From NCBI GenBank assembly GCA_910578065.1, contig CAJTPB010000001.1, positions 100,051 to 164,050 of the forward strand: DNA of 64,000 bases, given 5' to 3'. The notes beneath the pieces are model-generated. The model was not told the origin of the DNA and ran no database searches. It saw only the letters and a list, made by a program, of their open reading frames with translations. Source of the DNA: an uncultured Christensenella sp. (lineage in GTDB: Bacteria; Bacillota; Clostridia; Christensenellales; Borkfalkiaceae). The number at the start of each line of letters is the position of its first letter. The first letter of the stretch is position 1. The position numbers and the translations under genes were made by a program. Below are positions 42,336 through 51,568 of this stretch, in pieces.

Positions 42336-45300
42336 TTATACATCTGCTTTGGGCGGCGTATAAACCATGTGCGTTACCACGCCTTCGTTCGCGTTGTTCA
42401 AGATCTTAACGTCGAATCCATCCGTCGGCAACGTTGCGCCCGCTTTCGCCTTTAACACGTAATCTTGGCTGTAAGAATCGGTATCCGTATACAACTTGAT
42501 ATTGATCGAAATCTTATCGTCTGTAGACCAACTTACGGTTACGATCCAGTGCAAATCTTTCTTTGCCAACAACGCTATCATTTCGCTGACATAGTTTGCC
42601 CCGTCAATGGTTCCGTTCCAAGCGGGTTCACCGTCGGCTTCAAGCGTAGCGCCTGCATAGTCCGCTTGAATATAGTTATCGATGCGAACAATCGCGCCGT
42701 TTACCAACTGAACGGTAATTGCTTCCCACTGGTTTGCAGCCGCCGAATTTTGCGTTCCGTACAACTCGATAGAAGAACCTTTTATAAGTTTTTGCGTTAC
42801 CGCGTAATTCGCGTTATCATAACCGGTTTTATCGTCATTACCGAACGTAGCGCCTTCTAATGCAACCGCTCCTTTTCTTGCCAAGTTGAGTTCTACGATC
42901 TGATCGTACGTGAGCGCAGCCGTATATACGGAAAGATTGGATACTTCGCCGACGCCATCGCCTGCCGCAAACTTAAAGCCGTTTTCTTTAACGGATTTCA
43001 GCACAAGTTCCGCAAACTGAGCAACAGTACCGGTTCCGACTGCTTCGCTCGCTTTATACTCTACCATCTTAACGCCGTTCTTGTAATAAACAACGCCGTT
43101 TGCAACGCTGATCGAAATATCAACGCGCGCTTCGCAGTTTAAGAACGAGTTCCATATTGCGCCGTTATGCAGGTTATCTCCCGTCGGGAATTTATTTGCG
43201 CCCGACAAGGATCCGGAAGTATTATTCCAAGGATCGAGGTTAGGAAGGGTGATGATGAAGTTTTCGGTTGTAGTAAGAACACCCGAAGTCCAATCGCCCG
43301 TCGCACCTTTCACGTCGAACGAAAGAGTAATACCTCTTGTAACAACGTTTTCCGTGAACGCCGCAATATCCATCTTGTTTTTAGTTTCTTTATATATGCG
43401 CGAACCGCACTTCGAACATACTTTGTCTTTATCCTTCTCTCCTACATAATCGTGCTTGCCGTCGCCGACACCGCCGCCGACTTGACCGAAGTAGAATCCC
43501 GTTTGCCCGTATTCGTAATACTTCATTGTTCCGAGCAAGCAGTCGCCGGGACGCGTTCCCGCAGGTTCGCCCTCGGGTTTTACTCCCGTCGCAAACGTAA
43601 TTTCATCGCTTGCGTTTACCGTGCCGATGGTGTAACCGTCTTGCATGTTGCCGCCGTTTACTTCAAAGTAGTAAGTCTGCGTTTTGGTATCCGTCGTGCT
43701 TCTAAGACCGATCGCCGTTACGTCTACTACAGAAATAAGCGCTGCGCCGCGATCGTAATCTTCCGCATTGCCGACCGTACCCAAAATGCTGACTCTTGCC
43801 GCAGAGGAAGTAACCTTTGTAAGGGCGTTTGCCGCAACGAATTCTGCACTGTTTCCGGCAAGCGCTTTTACAGAAAGATTGTACATTTCCGCACTGTCGT
43901 TTTGAATGTTCAGCATGATTTCGGCTACGGAATTTGCCTTAACGTTGATTTCGTTGTTAAAGCGCAACGCGATCAAACGCGTACCGTCTGCCTTTACATA
44001 GTATCCATCGCTTACTTTTACATAACCGCCGCCGAGCGTGCTGCTCATCGCATACGTATAAACGAGCGTTTCGTCTGCAAGCGTTTCGCCGCCCTTCTGC
44101 ACGGATACGTTAAAGCTGTTCGTAAACGCACGCGCAAGGTTGGGTGCAAGCAATTTATAAGTGATAACAAGCGTACCGTTCGTTTTGTTATGAGCGAATT
44201 TGGTAATTACCAAGGAATCGCGGATCGCAACTACTTCGCTTACGGGATTTTCCGCTGCATTCAGCTTATTTAAGTCGTTATACGACAAGCGCTTGGAGCC
44301 TGCGAAGAAGGTATACGTGCTGATATCTTCTTTTAACACCGCGCCTTCGAACGTAACTTCGATTTCGCCGCCTACGTCGATATACGCTTTTCCGCTCTGC
44401 AAGCTGGAAACCGCAGGAATCGTAAGATTGGTCGTATCCACTTTAATCTCGCGGTCAACCGTCACTTCCGCTACGGGAGGTTGCACCGTATCGTCCGCAG
44501 ATGTGGTAATTTCTTTCAGCGTAATAGTAAACGGTGCGATCTTTCCTTCGGCGTTCGCTTTTACAAGCGCAATCAATTCGCCGTTTCCGTTTTTCCAGTC
44601 TAGCATGTAGATAACAGAATCGCCGACATTACCGACTTCAAAGCTACCGTCTTTTACTTTTCTGTTACCGCCTAACAGACGGAAGGAAATATAATATCCG
44701 TAATCATCGTATTCGCTGCTAATCGCATCTCTTAAATCATCTGTGATCTTGCTTGCAGAACCGGAAGCAAAAATCGTAATTTCTTTGTTCTCGTTTAAGT
44801 CGTAAACGTAATTAACATCGTCTGCATGAACGTAAATCGAATCGCACTTAACATCCCAATCGGGATTTACGCCTTTGATCACCGATTCGGTAATCTTAAC
44901 GTCTAACGCAGAAGAATATCCGCTGAACGAAATACGGAAATTCGACATGTCTTTGGTTAAAGGCGTGGTACGAAGGTCGTAAGTCGTGGTTACCTTGTTA
45001 TCGCCCTCGCCCGTAACGACGTCCGCATACAAATCGTACGACGTAATTTCGGAAGTGATTCCCTTATTATAAGTCGCTTTTGTAACAATGCCGTCTTCGT
45101 TGAACATCGTATTTTCTGCATAAGCGAGCTTATTTGCACCGTGAAGCACTTCGAAATTCTTAATAGAAAGATTCTTTTCGATTTCGACTTCGGTAATGTG
45201 CATTTTTACATGTTCGCCGTAAAGAACCGCATCATACGACGCAGCGGGAACTTTTAATTCGAACGTGACCTTTTTCCCTACCGAAATGTTGTTGAAAATC

Positions 45301-46199
45301 AACTGCATAACGCCGTCTTCACGGTAGTTCCAAGTAAGTTCCATTTGCGCTTCGGGAACATAATCCCTGGAAGTACAAGTCGTACCGTTCATGAAGATAG
45401 CCCATTCCTCAGACGTTTCGTTTACGGTACCGTTTGCCGCAGTTTCGCCGTCTGCATGATTCGGCCAAACGAAATCTTTACCTGGGCCGTCTAATATCGT
45501 CCAACCGTCGTTACGCGCAACAACGCCTTTATTGCCGTTGGCAAAACCGATGATCGGGAAGAACCAGTCGGCAGAAAGATTTAAATTGAGCGCCGTTCCG
45601 CGCACGGTGATGCGCTGACCGATACCGACGGTGCCATAGGTCGCATAGTGCCTCGGCTGCGTTATAGGCGATTTATCGTCCTTTTTCTCAACCGCAGGCG
45701 CGCCGCCCCACTCTCCGATTTCCACAGTATCGTCTACCGTAACATTCCGCATTCTTGCTTCGCATACCGAACATACTTTTTCGCCGTTCTCGTCTGCTTC
45801 GCCGTACGCGTGTTCGATTTTTACTTCGTACGTACCGACAACTTCTTGCGTTAAAGAAGGATCAACTTCTTTCTGTCCGTTCGGCGTGACGATAACAGGA
45901 TACGTCCCCACAGTACCCCATTTAATCGCGCTTGCGTCAACCGTATACTCGCTGCCCTTCAGTTCAACGGGAATAACGTTGCCGTTATCGTCCGTCTTCA
46001 TACCTTCTTTGTAGATTACCTTAACGACCATTCCGTCGATGCTGAACGCTTCCGCGGTATCCGTTTCGGCATAGGTCGTTTTAATATCGCCCTCTACCGA
46101 TACGGACTTCAAGCCCGATTTGCCGCCGCCGCAGGCAAACAAAAACAAAGAAAAGCACATAGCAAATAACAGTGTTAAAGCTACTTTTAGCTTTCTCAT
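42336..46199 (-). CDS. 1287-residue lipoprotein with LamG-like and zinc-ribbon-like modules
   Basis: Signal peptide with lipobox LFAC (Cys23), then a bacterial Ig-like segment (GLKSVSVEGDIKTTYAETD, VDPSLTQEVVGTYEVKIEH). Twice a His-x-Tyr stretch is followed by CxxC: HAYGEADENGEKVCSVCEAR near 140-160 and HDYVGEKDKDKVCSKCGSR near 935-955. These short modules recur in clostridial surface proteins. After the second comes a jelly-roll (LamG/concanavalin-like) domain of about 180 residues (ITLSFDVKGATGDW). The middle 600 residues are beta-sandwich repeats. It is monocistronic; glycan binding is plausible but not shown. Confidence 0.8.
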   Translation of the reverse strand: MRKLKVALTLLFAMCFSLFLFACGGGKSGLKSVSVEGDIKTTYAETDTAEAFSIDGMVVKVIYKEGMKTDDNGNVIPVELKGSEYTVDASAIKWGTVGTYPVIVTPNGQKEVDPSLTQEVVGTYEVKIEHAYGEADENGEKVCSVCEARMRNVTVDDTVEIGEWGGAPAVEKKDDKSPITQPRHYATYGTVGIGQRITVRGTALNLNLSADWFFPIIGFANGNKGVVARNDGWTILDGPGKDFVWPNHADGETAANGTVNETSEEWAIFMNGTTCTSRDYVPEAQMELTWNYREDGVMQLIFNNISVGKKVTFELKVPAASYDAVLYGEHVKMHITEVEIEKNLSIKNFEVLHGANKLAYAENTMFNEDGIVTKATYNKGITSEITSYDLYADVVTGEGDNKVTTTYDLRTTPLTKDMSNFRISFSGYSSALDVKITESVIKGVNPDWDVKCDSIYVHADDVNYVYDLNENKEITIFASGSASKITDDLRDAISSEYDDYGYYISFRLLGGNRKVKDGSFEVGNVGDSVIYMLDWKNGNGELIALVKANAEGKIAPFTITLKEITTSADDTVQPPVAEVTVDREIKVDTTNLTIPAVSSLQSGKAYIDVGGEIEVTFEGAVLKEDISTYTFFAGSKRLSYNDLNKLNAAENPVSEVVAIRDSLVITKFAHNKTNGTLVITYKLLAPNLARAFTNSFNVSVQKGGETLADETLVYTYAMSSTLGGGYVKVSDGYYVKADGTRLIALRFNNEINVKANSVAEIMLNIQNDSAEMYNLSVKALAGNSAEFVAANALTKVTSSAARVSILGTVGNAEDYDRGAALISVVDVTAIGLRSTTDTKTQTYYFEVNGGNMQDGYTIGTVNASDEITFATGVKPEGEPAGTRPGDCLLGTMKYYEYGQTGFYFGQVGGGVGDGKHDYVGEKDKDKVCSKCGSRIYKETKNKMDIAAFTENVVTRGITLSFDVKGATGDWTSGVLTTTENFIITLPNLDPWNNTSGSLSGANKFPTGDNLHNGAIWNSFLNCEARVDISISVANGVVYYKNGVKMVEYKASEAVGTGTVAQFAELVLKSVKENGFKFAAGDGVGEVSNLSVYTAALTYDQIVELNLARKGAVALEGATFGNDDKTGYDNANYAVTQKLIKGSSIELYGTQNSAAANQWEAITVQLVNGAIVRIDNYIQADYAGATLEADGEPAWNGTIDGANYVSEMIALLAKKDLHWIVTVSWSTDDKISINIKLYTDTDSYSQDYVLKAKAGATLPTDGFDVKILNNANEGVVTHMVYTPPKADV

Positions 46200-46629
46200 G
46201 TTCTTCAAGTCCCCCCAAATGAAATTATTTACCACATTTTTTATGTGGCTATCACAATCTTACAACAATTTTATCTTTTTGTCAATGGATTTTTGCGAAT
46301 TTTTTTCTATTTCATAGGCTGTATTTTTCAATCCGCAACAGTCCTTTGTATAAACTATTTGTACTTAACAGGGAAATATGCGCGATTTTCTGTTTTTGCC
46401 GAAAACAATTCGATATGCGCAAACAAATTCAATTTATTTTATCTTTTTCCTTTTTATATATGAAAAAAGCCATATCCTAAAAGGATTTGGCGATAGGGAC
46501 AGCGCGCGAAGCAAATAAACGTACCGCTCGGAAGACGGTTTCCTTTTCCTTATAATTATATAATTTACATTCAAGAGAACGGAAAAGCCGCGCAATACAG
46601 TCGGCTTTCTTTTCCTTTCACTTTCTAAT
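46200..46629. other. Intergenic region: lipoprotein promoter and recO terminator
   Basis: TTGACA (46280-46285) and TAAGAT (46257-46262) with a 17-bp spacer on the minus strand drive the lipoprotein; a CCACAT/ATGTGG hairpin follows in the leader. At 46462-46491, GCCAAATCC/GGATATGGC with a T-run could end recO transcripts. The stretch near 46560-46585 weakly repeats the recO 3' end (ATAATTTACATTC versus CTAATTTACAGCA). No gene is seen. Confidence 0.6.
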
Positions 46630-47343
46630 TTACAGCATGCGCAACAGTTCGCCCAAAATAGAAAGCTCCCCTTCCGTTTGATAGGCATAATAGGCTTTTA
46701 ACATGCGCAAGGCGCGTTTTTCCCCGTCCGGCGCGCTGCTCGCCCACTCTTTTCCCAAAGCCGCGCATACGGTGCGATAGGTGCTTTCGCTGGCGGGCGT
46801 TCCCACAGCGCAATCGCCGCAGAAAAACGAACCGCTCGCAAGATCGAAATACAGCTTGCCTGCGATCTGCTTTCCGCAAGCGGGGCAATCTTCCGCGCTG
46901 ACGGGATACCCCGCAAGGGACAGTGCGCGAAGCAGAAAACGCACAAGCGCGAATACGCACCGTTCGGGGGCGGCTTCCATTTCCTTTAACGCGGTAACGG
47001 CGGAAACAAGCATTTGCCCGTTTACAATGCCCTCGTACATAAACGAGTTGCATGCCTCGCATACCGCAGAGGCGGCGTAATAACAGGTTACGTCTTCCCT
47101 TATTGCATAAAACCCTTCGTGCAAACAGGCGGAAGTTACGGTATACCGACCTGCGCGCTCGGCAAGCACGTATTCGGCAAAGCAAAAAGGCTGGGCGGCA
47201 AACCGAAGTTTTGCCCCCGCCTTTTTTACCCCTTTCATCGCCGCGCCGATCTTTCCGCGGTCTGCGGTTAAAAGGGTAACCATTTTATCGCTTTCGCCGT
47301 AGTCTGCCGCCCGCAGTAAAAGCGCGTCTGCCTTCCATTCCAT
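46630..47343 (-). CDS. recO: DNA repair protein RecO
   Basis: A 237-residue RecO. The OB-fold N-terminus is clear (ALLLRAADYGESDKMVTLLTADRGKI, first 20 ALLLRAADYGESDKMVTLLT), then a helical domain and the zinc module CPACGKQ with the partner FFCGDC. RecO loads RecA with RecR in gap repair. It ends the yqfC...era gene cluster, as in many Firmicutes. A 177-bp gap separates it from the yqzL micro-gene. Confidence 0.93.
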   Translation of the reverse strand: MEWKADALLLRAADYGESDKMVTLLTADRGKIGAAMKGVKKAGAKLRFAAQPFCFAEYVLAERAGRYTVTSACLHEGFYAIREDVTCYYAASAVCEACNSFMYEGIVNGQMLVSAVTALKEMEAAPERCVFALVRFLLRALSLAGYPVSAEDCPACGKQIAGKLYFDLASGSFFCGDCAVGTPASESTYRTVCAALGKEWASSAPDGEKRALRMLKAYYAYQTEGELSILGELLRML

Positions 47344-47520
47344 AAAATTCTTCTTTATTGTTTGTTTCGCTATTTGTAAACAGCCCCGAAAAACTTTTTC
47401 GCATGCCCGTTACAACCGCGCTCTTGCGCATTATAAATCACGCACATCCGTTAAAGGGTATCTTGCATAAACAGACAACGCCGAACAAACGGTGATTTTA
47501 CACAAACGACTTTGCAAAAC

Positions 47521-47631
47521 TTATTTTTTCAACTGGTGATACAACATATAATAGGTTAAACTGCCCGTTTTTTCGAACATTTCCCAAGCAATTTCGCCCG
47601 CGTTTTTGCCTTTTCCGTTTTCCTCTTTCAT
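47521..47631 (-). CDS. yqzL: YqzL-like small protein
   Basis: A 36-residue frame on the minus strand, too short for ordinary gene calling. The core GEIAWEMFEKTGSLTYYMLY ends in HQLKK and matches the YqzL pattern (aromatic helix, TG, then YLL-like, ending in a charged tail). In Bacillus, yqzL lies between era and recO, exactly its place here. ATG at 47631; start 28 bases after the era stop. Function is not known. Confidence 0.8.
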   Translation of the reverse strand: MKEENGKGKNAGEIAWEMFEKTGSLTYYMLYHQLKK

Positions 47632-47659
47632 ACCCGCAGTATGCGCGCAGAAAAAATAT

Positions 47660-48553
47660 TTATACGCCGCTTTCTTTCGAATATCCGAATTCGCGCATTG
47701 CGCCTTCCCGCTCCCGCCAGTCTTCGCGCACTTTGACGTACGTCGTTAAAAACACCTTTGCGCCGAGAAATTTTTCCATATCTTGACGGGCGAACGAAGC
47801 GACTTCTTTTAACGCTTTGCCCTGTTTGCCGATCAAAATCGCTTTATGATTGCTTTTTTCGCACACGATATCGAGATTGATTTCGTACACGCCGTTTTCC
47901 TGTTTACGGAAGGTATTTACGACGATCGCCACGCCGTGCGGAATTTCTTTTTCGTATTTCAGCAAAATTTTTTCCCGCATCAATTCGGCGATCATAAACT
48001 TTTCGCTGCGGTCGGAAACGATATCCTGCTCGAACAGCTTTTCCCCTTCGGGCAAGAGGGCGCAAATCGCGTCTTCCAAACGGCGCAGATTTTTCCCTTT
48101 ACGCGCGGATACGGGAAAAATATCCCGCTCGATCCCTCCTTCGAACAGCGTTTTCATATCGGCGGGAATTTTTTCGGCGGGCATGATGTCGATTTTCGTA
48201 TAGGCGACGATCATGGGCACGTTCAGCGCGGCATACTTTTGCATGATCGCGATATCTTCGGGCGAAACGCCCGCGTGCCCGTCGTGAACGTACAAAATCG
48301 CGTCGACGTCTTTTACCGAATTTTCCGTTGTGCGCATCATAAGATCGGTAAGCGCGTTGCGCGCGCGATAGATCCCCGGCGTATCTACAAAGGCGATCTG
48401 CCTGTCCTCCCGCGTGAGCACGCCCAAAATACGGTCGCGCGTGGTCTGCGGCTTTGGCGATACGATCGCCACCTTTTCGCCTACGAGCACGTTGATAAGG
48501 GTGCTTTTCCCCGCATTCGCTTTTCCGATTACCGCTACAAATCCGCTTCTCAT
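47660..48553 (-). CDS. era: GTPase Era
   Basis: A 297-residue GTPase that binds the 3' end of 16S rRNA during 30S assembly. G1 is GKANAGKST (where GRPNVGKST is usual), then TTRDRILGV (G2), DTPGI (G3) and TKID (G4). The C-terminal KH domain carries KAILIGKQGKALKEVASFAR. The ATG at 48553 follows GGGAG at the ybeY end; five upstream residues are not used. One base separates it from the ybeY stop. Confidence 0.96.
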   Translation of the reverse strand: MRSGFVAVIGKANAGKSTLINVLVGEKVAIVSPKPQTTRDRILGVLTREDRQIAFVDTPGIYRARNALTDLMMRTTENSVKDVDAILYVHDGHAGVSPEDIAIMQKYAALNVPMIVAYTKIDIMPAEKIPADMKTLFEGGIERDIFPVSARKGKNLRRLEDAICALLPEGEKLFEQDIVSDRSEKFMIAELMREKILLKYEKEIPHGVAIVVNTFRKQENGVYEINLDIVCEKSNHKAILIGKQGKALKEVASFARQDMEKFLGAKVFLTTYVKVREDWREREGAMREFGYSKESGV

Positions 48554-48554
48554 G

Positions 48555-49037
48555 TTACTCCCTTGCAAGGCGCATGCGGCTTAAAATTTCCTCTTCCTTT
48601 TGCCGCATTTCCGCTTTGTCTTCTTCCCGTTCGTGATCGTACCCCAAACAGTGCAAAATACCGTGCACCGCCAAATAAAAAAGTTCGCGCAAATACGAAT
48701 GCCCGTACTCTTCCGCTTGCTCTTCCGCCCGTTTTTTGCAGACGATCACGCTGCCCAAAAACAGCCGCCCCTCTTCGTCTAACTCGTCGCCGTGTTCTTC
48801 GCAACAGAGCGTTTCCCCCTTAATCTCTTCCATAGAGGGAAAACTTAATACGTCCGTCACGCGGTCGACCGCCCGCTGTTCGCGGTTTAACCGCCTGATT
48901 TCCTCTTCGTCTACGCAAAACAGTTCGAACAGGAAGGGCGCGTCCCCTTGAACGATCCCCTGTAATGCGCCGCTCAGCGCGGTTTGCTCTTGCCGCGATA
49001 AAAAATCGGTATCGAAATAAAACTCGCTTTTTAACAT
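48555..49037 (-). CDS. ybeY: Endoribonuclease YbeY
   Basis: A 160-residue single-strand endoribonuclease acting in 16S rRNA maturation. The zinc site HGILHCLGYDHE is present near residues 117-128, and the family block TDVLSFPSMEE precedes it. GGAGGA lies before the ATG at 49037. It is immediately followed by era, as in most Firmicutes. Confidence 0.95.
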   Translation of the reverse strand: MLKSEFYFDTDFLSRQEQTALSGALQGIVQGDAPFLFELFCVDEEEIRRLNREQRAVDRVTDVLSFPSMEEIKGETLCCEEHGDELDEEGRLFLGSVIVCKKRAEEQAEEYGHSYLRELFYLAVHGILHCLGYDHEREEDKAEMRQKEEEILSRMRLARE

Positions 49038-49083
49038 TCGTCCTCCGCATTTGCTCGACAAACGCTTGTCCTATATGCGCAAC

Positions 49084-50568
49084 TTATTCTTTGTTGACCC
49101 CGCCGCTCTTATTAAAGCGGATCGCGGGATACGCCACGCGCTGATGGTGAATGCCCGAAAGCGCCGCAACCAACGTCTGCTTGATCACCGTAAGTTCGCG
49201 CATAGTAATATCGCATTCGACGAACTGATCCAAATCCATGCGTTCTTCGATGATCGAACGCACGATTTTTTCCACGCTTTCGGGCGTACGGTCGCGCATG
49301 GCGCGGACAGCCGCTTCCGAAGCGTCGGCGATCATGACGATCGCCGCAATTTTACTGTGCGGAGTCGGTCCTAAATACGAATAGTCTTTTACGTTCGCAT
49401 CGCCCCCCGAAAGTTTCATCGCCTTTGCATAGAAAAACTTTATGGGCAACGTGCCGTGATGTTCCCGCGCGACGTCTGCAAACAACTGCGGCATGTGGTT
49501 TGCAGAAAGCAAGTCGTAACCGTCTTGCGCGTGCGAACGAATGATATCCGCCGAAAGTTCGGGGGTGAGTTCGTTGTGAATATTGTACCCCGTTTGATTT
49601 TCGGTAAAGCAGTCGGGCTGTTTCAGTTTTCCTACGTCGTGATAATAGGCGACGGCGCGGGCGAGTTCCGCATTTTCGCCCAGCGCGAGCGCGCACGTTT
49701 CGGCAAGCTGCGCCACGATCAGCGAATGGTTGAACGTGCCGGGCGCTTCCTTCTTTAAACGCATCAGCAAAGAGGCGTCTGTGCGGGTGAGTTCGCGCAA
49801 GCGGAATACGGTCAAACAGTTGAACACCCGTTCGAATATGGGCAAAAACGCAAGCGTAAGCACGGCGGAGCACATGCAGCCGAGCACGCCGAACGCCGCG
49901 GACGTGATAAATTTTACCGTTCCGATTTCCCCGAAAACGGGCAGTTCAAGCAATAAGATAATGGCAAACGTGGGAATGGAAATCACCGCGCCCGCCGCAA
50001 GCAGTCCGCCGCGCGTTTTGATTCCCCCCGCCGCGAAGATGGAAAAGGTTCCGCATACGAAAGAGAGCATCAGCGAGAAATACACGCCGTTCTGCGAATC
50101 CGCGCCCGCGAAATTATTCGTATAAGTATCGATAACGAACATCAACAGCGAAAAGACGAAATTAAATAAGATCGCCTGTCTGCGGTTGAACAAAAACAGG
50201 CATACGAGCGCGAGCAGAGCAAACGGACGCGCGTAAATATTTACGTATTTTCCGAACGCGTAACAGCACGCCGCGGAAACGATAAGCAACGTAAAAACGA
50301 GCGCAAGATTTTTTGATTCGAGCAAAAATTCCCGCTTTTCGAAATAGTAGTAGTAATAAATGATCACGCACAGGAAAAACGTGCAGATGATCAGCGATAA
50401 AATACTCGAAACGTGCGTTTTGAGAAACCCGATCCAATCGGACGGGGAATTGAGCACGATCATCAGCAAAATCGTCGCAAGCAGCAGCAAATAGAACACC
50501 GCAAATACGCATATACCGCCTGCGTACCGCTTTGCCCCCGTCTTGCGGACTTGTTCCGTGTTCTTCAT
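49084..50568 (-). CDS. PgpH-like HD-domain phosphodiesterase lacking the extracellular domain
   Basis: A 494-residue membrane protein of the 7TMR-HD (PgpH) family, which hydrolyses cyclic di-AMP. About seven to eight membrane helices occupy residues 17-255, followed by a cytoplasmic HD domain: GTFNHSLIVAQLAE, AYYHDVGKLKQPDCF and REHHGTLPI provide the metal ligands. Canonical PgpH is about 700 residues because a large extracellular domain follows the first helix; here the first helix leads almost directly to the next. Start overlaps the phoH stop (ATGA). Position before ybeY is standard. Confidence 0.9.
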   Translation of the reverse strand: MKNTEQVRKTGAKRYAGGICVFAVFYLLLLATILLMIVLNSPSDWIGFLKTHVSSILSLIICTFFLCVIIYYYYYFEKREFLLESKNLALVFTLLIVSAACCYAFGKYVNIYARPFALLALVCLFLFNRRQAILFNFVFSLLMFVIDTYTNNFAGADSQNGVYFSLMLSFVCGTFSIFAAGGIKTRGGLLAAGAVISIPTFAIILLLELPVFGEIGTVKFITSAAFGVLGCMCSAVLTLAFLPIFERVFNCLTVFRLRELTRTDASLLMRLKKEAPGTFNHSLIVAQLAETCALALGENAELARAVAYYHDVGKLKQPDCFTENQTGYNIHNELTPELSADIIRSHAQDGYDLLSANHMPQLFADVAREHHGTLPIKFFYAKAMKLSGGDANVKDYSYLGPTPHSKIAAIVMIADASEAAVRAMRDRTPESVEKIVRSIIEERMDLDQFVECDITMRELTVIKQTLVAALSGIHHQRVAYPAIRFNKSGGVNKE

Positions 50569-51545
50569 TTTCTTTCTCCTTTGCCGTGTTTCTGCTCGTC
50601 CTTTTCATACGCGCGCACGATGCGCGATACGAGCGGATGACGAACCACGTCTTTTTCGGTAAGCGTACAAACGGCAATATCTTCTACTCCGCGCAGTACG
50701 GCGGTCGCATGCCGCAGTCCGCTCGTTTTGCCTTCGGGCAGGTCGGTTTGGGTCATATCACCCGTAACCACCATTTTACTGCCTTCGCCGAGGCGGGTCA
50801 AAAACATTTTCATCTGTTCGCGGGTCGCGTTCTGCGCTTCGTCTAATATCACAAACGCGCTGCTCAGCGTTCTGCCCCGCATATATGCAAGGGGCGCGAC
50901 TTCGATCGTTCCTTTTTCCATCAGCTTCGCGTACGTTTCCAAGCCGAACAGTTCTTGCAGCGCGTCGTACAGCGGGCGCAGATAGGGATCTACTTTCGTT
51001 TGCAGATCTCCCGGCAGAAAGCCCAACTTTTCCCCCGCTTCCACTGCGGGACGGGTAAGAATGATTTTTTCGATCTGTTTGGATTTAAACGCCGCAACCG
51101 CCAAGCACACGGCAAGATACGTTTTGCCCGTTCCGGCAGGACCTACCCCGAAGGTAACCGTATTCTTTTTTACGGCGGCAACGTATTCTTTTTGCCCCAC
51201 CGTTTTGCATTTTACCGGCTTTCCGCGCGAAGTGACCGCGACCACGCCTTTCATCACTTCCCGTAAATCTGCCGCCTTGCCTTCCCGCGCGAGCGCAATG
51301 CAATATGCAAGCGCGCTTTTATCGATGGATTCGCCCGCGTCGAGCACGGAAAGCAATCCCTTTACCGTTTCCGCGCCGACGGCGGCGTTTTCCGCCTCCC
51401 CTTCGAGATGAATGCGCGTATCTTCTACGCGGCAGGAAAGTTCCAATTCCCGCGCGATCGTCTGTAAATTTTCGTCGAAAATGCCAAGCACCTGCCGAAG
51501 CCTGTCCTCGCTTTCCGTTTCGACCGTGTATTTCGTACGTTCCGT
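50565..51545 (-). CDS. PhoH family ATPase (non-canonical start)
   Basis: A PhoH-type P-loop ATPase of about 326 residues. Walker A is GPAGTGKTYLA near 134-144 and Walker B is FVILDEAQNAT near 225-235, with VTGDMTQTDLP after it. The reading frame has no ATG, GTG or TTG between the yqfD stop and codon 19. An ACG at 51545 lies eight bases after AAGGGGG, at the ideal distance, and gives the family length. The first standard start, GTG at 51491, would remove 18 family-typical residues and has no ribosome site. I therefore place the start at ACG, with sequencing error as the alternative. Confidence 0.85.
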   Translation of the reverse strand, partial: TERTKYTVETESEDRLRQVLGIFDENLQTIARELELSCRVEDTRIHLEGEAENAAVGAETVKGLLSVLDAGESIDKSALAYCIALAREGKAADLREVMKGVVAVTSRGKPVKCKTVGQKEYVAAVKKNTVTFGVGPAGTGKTYLAVCLAVAAFKSKQIEKIILTRPAVEAGEKLGFLPGDLQTKVDPYLRPLYDALQELFGLETYAKLMEKGTIEVAPLAYMRGRTLSSAFVILDEAQNATREQMKMFLTRLGEGSKMVVTGDMTQTDLPEGKTSGLRHATAVLRGVEDIAVCTLTEKDVVRHPLVSRIVRAYEKDEQKHGKGERK

Positions 51546-51568
51546 AAAAAAATCCCCCTTGCGCCCGT

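Noticed and set aside
43167..44273. 368-codon plus-strand frame inside the 1287-residue lipoprotein gene
   Set aside because: Antisense shadow with biased Arg/Cys composition and no ribosome site.
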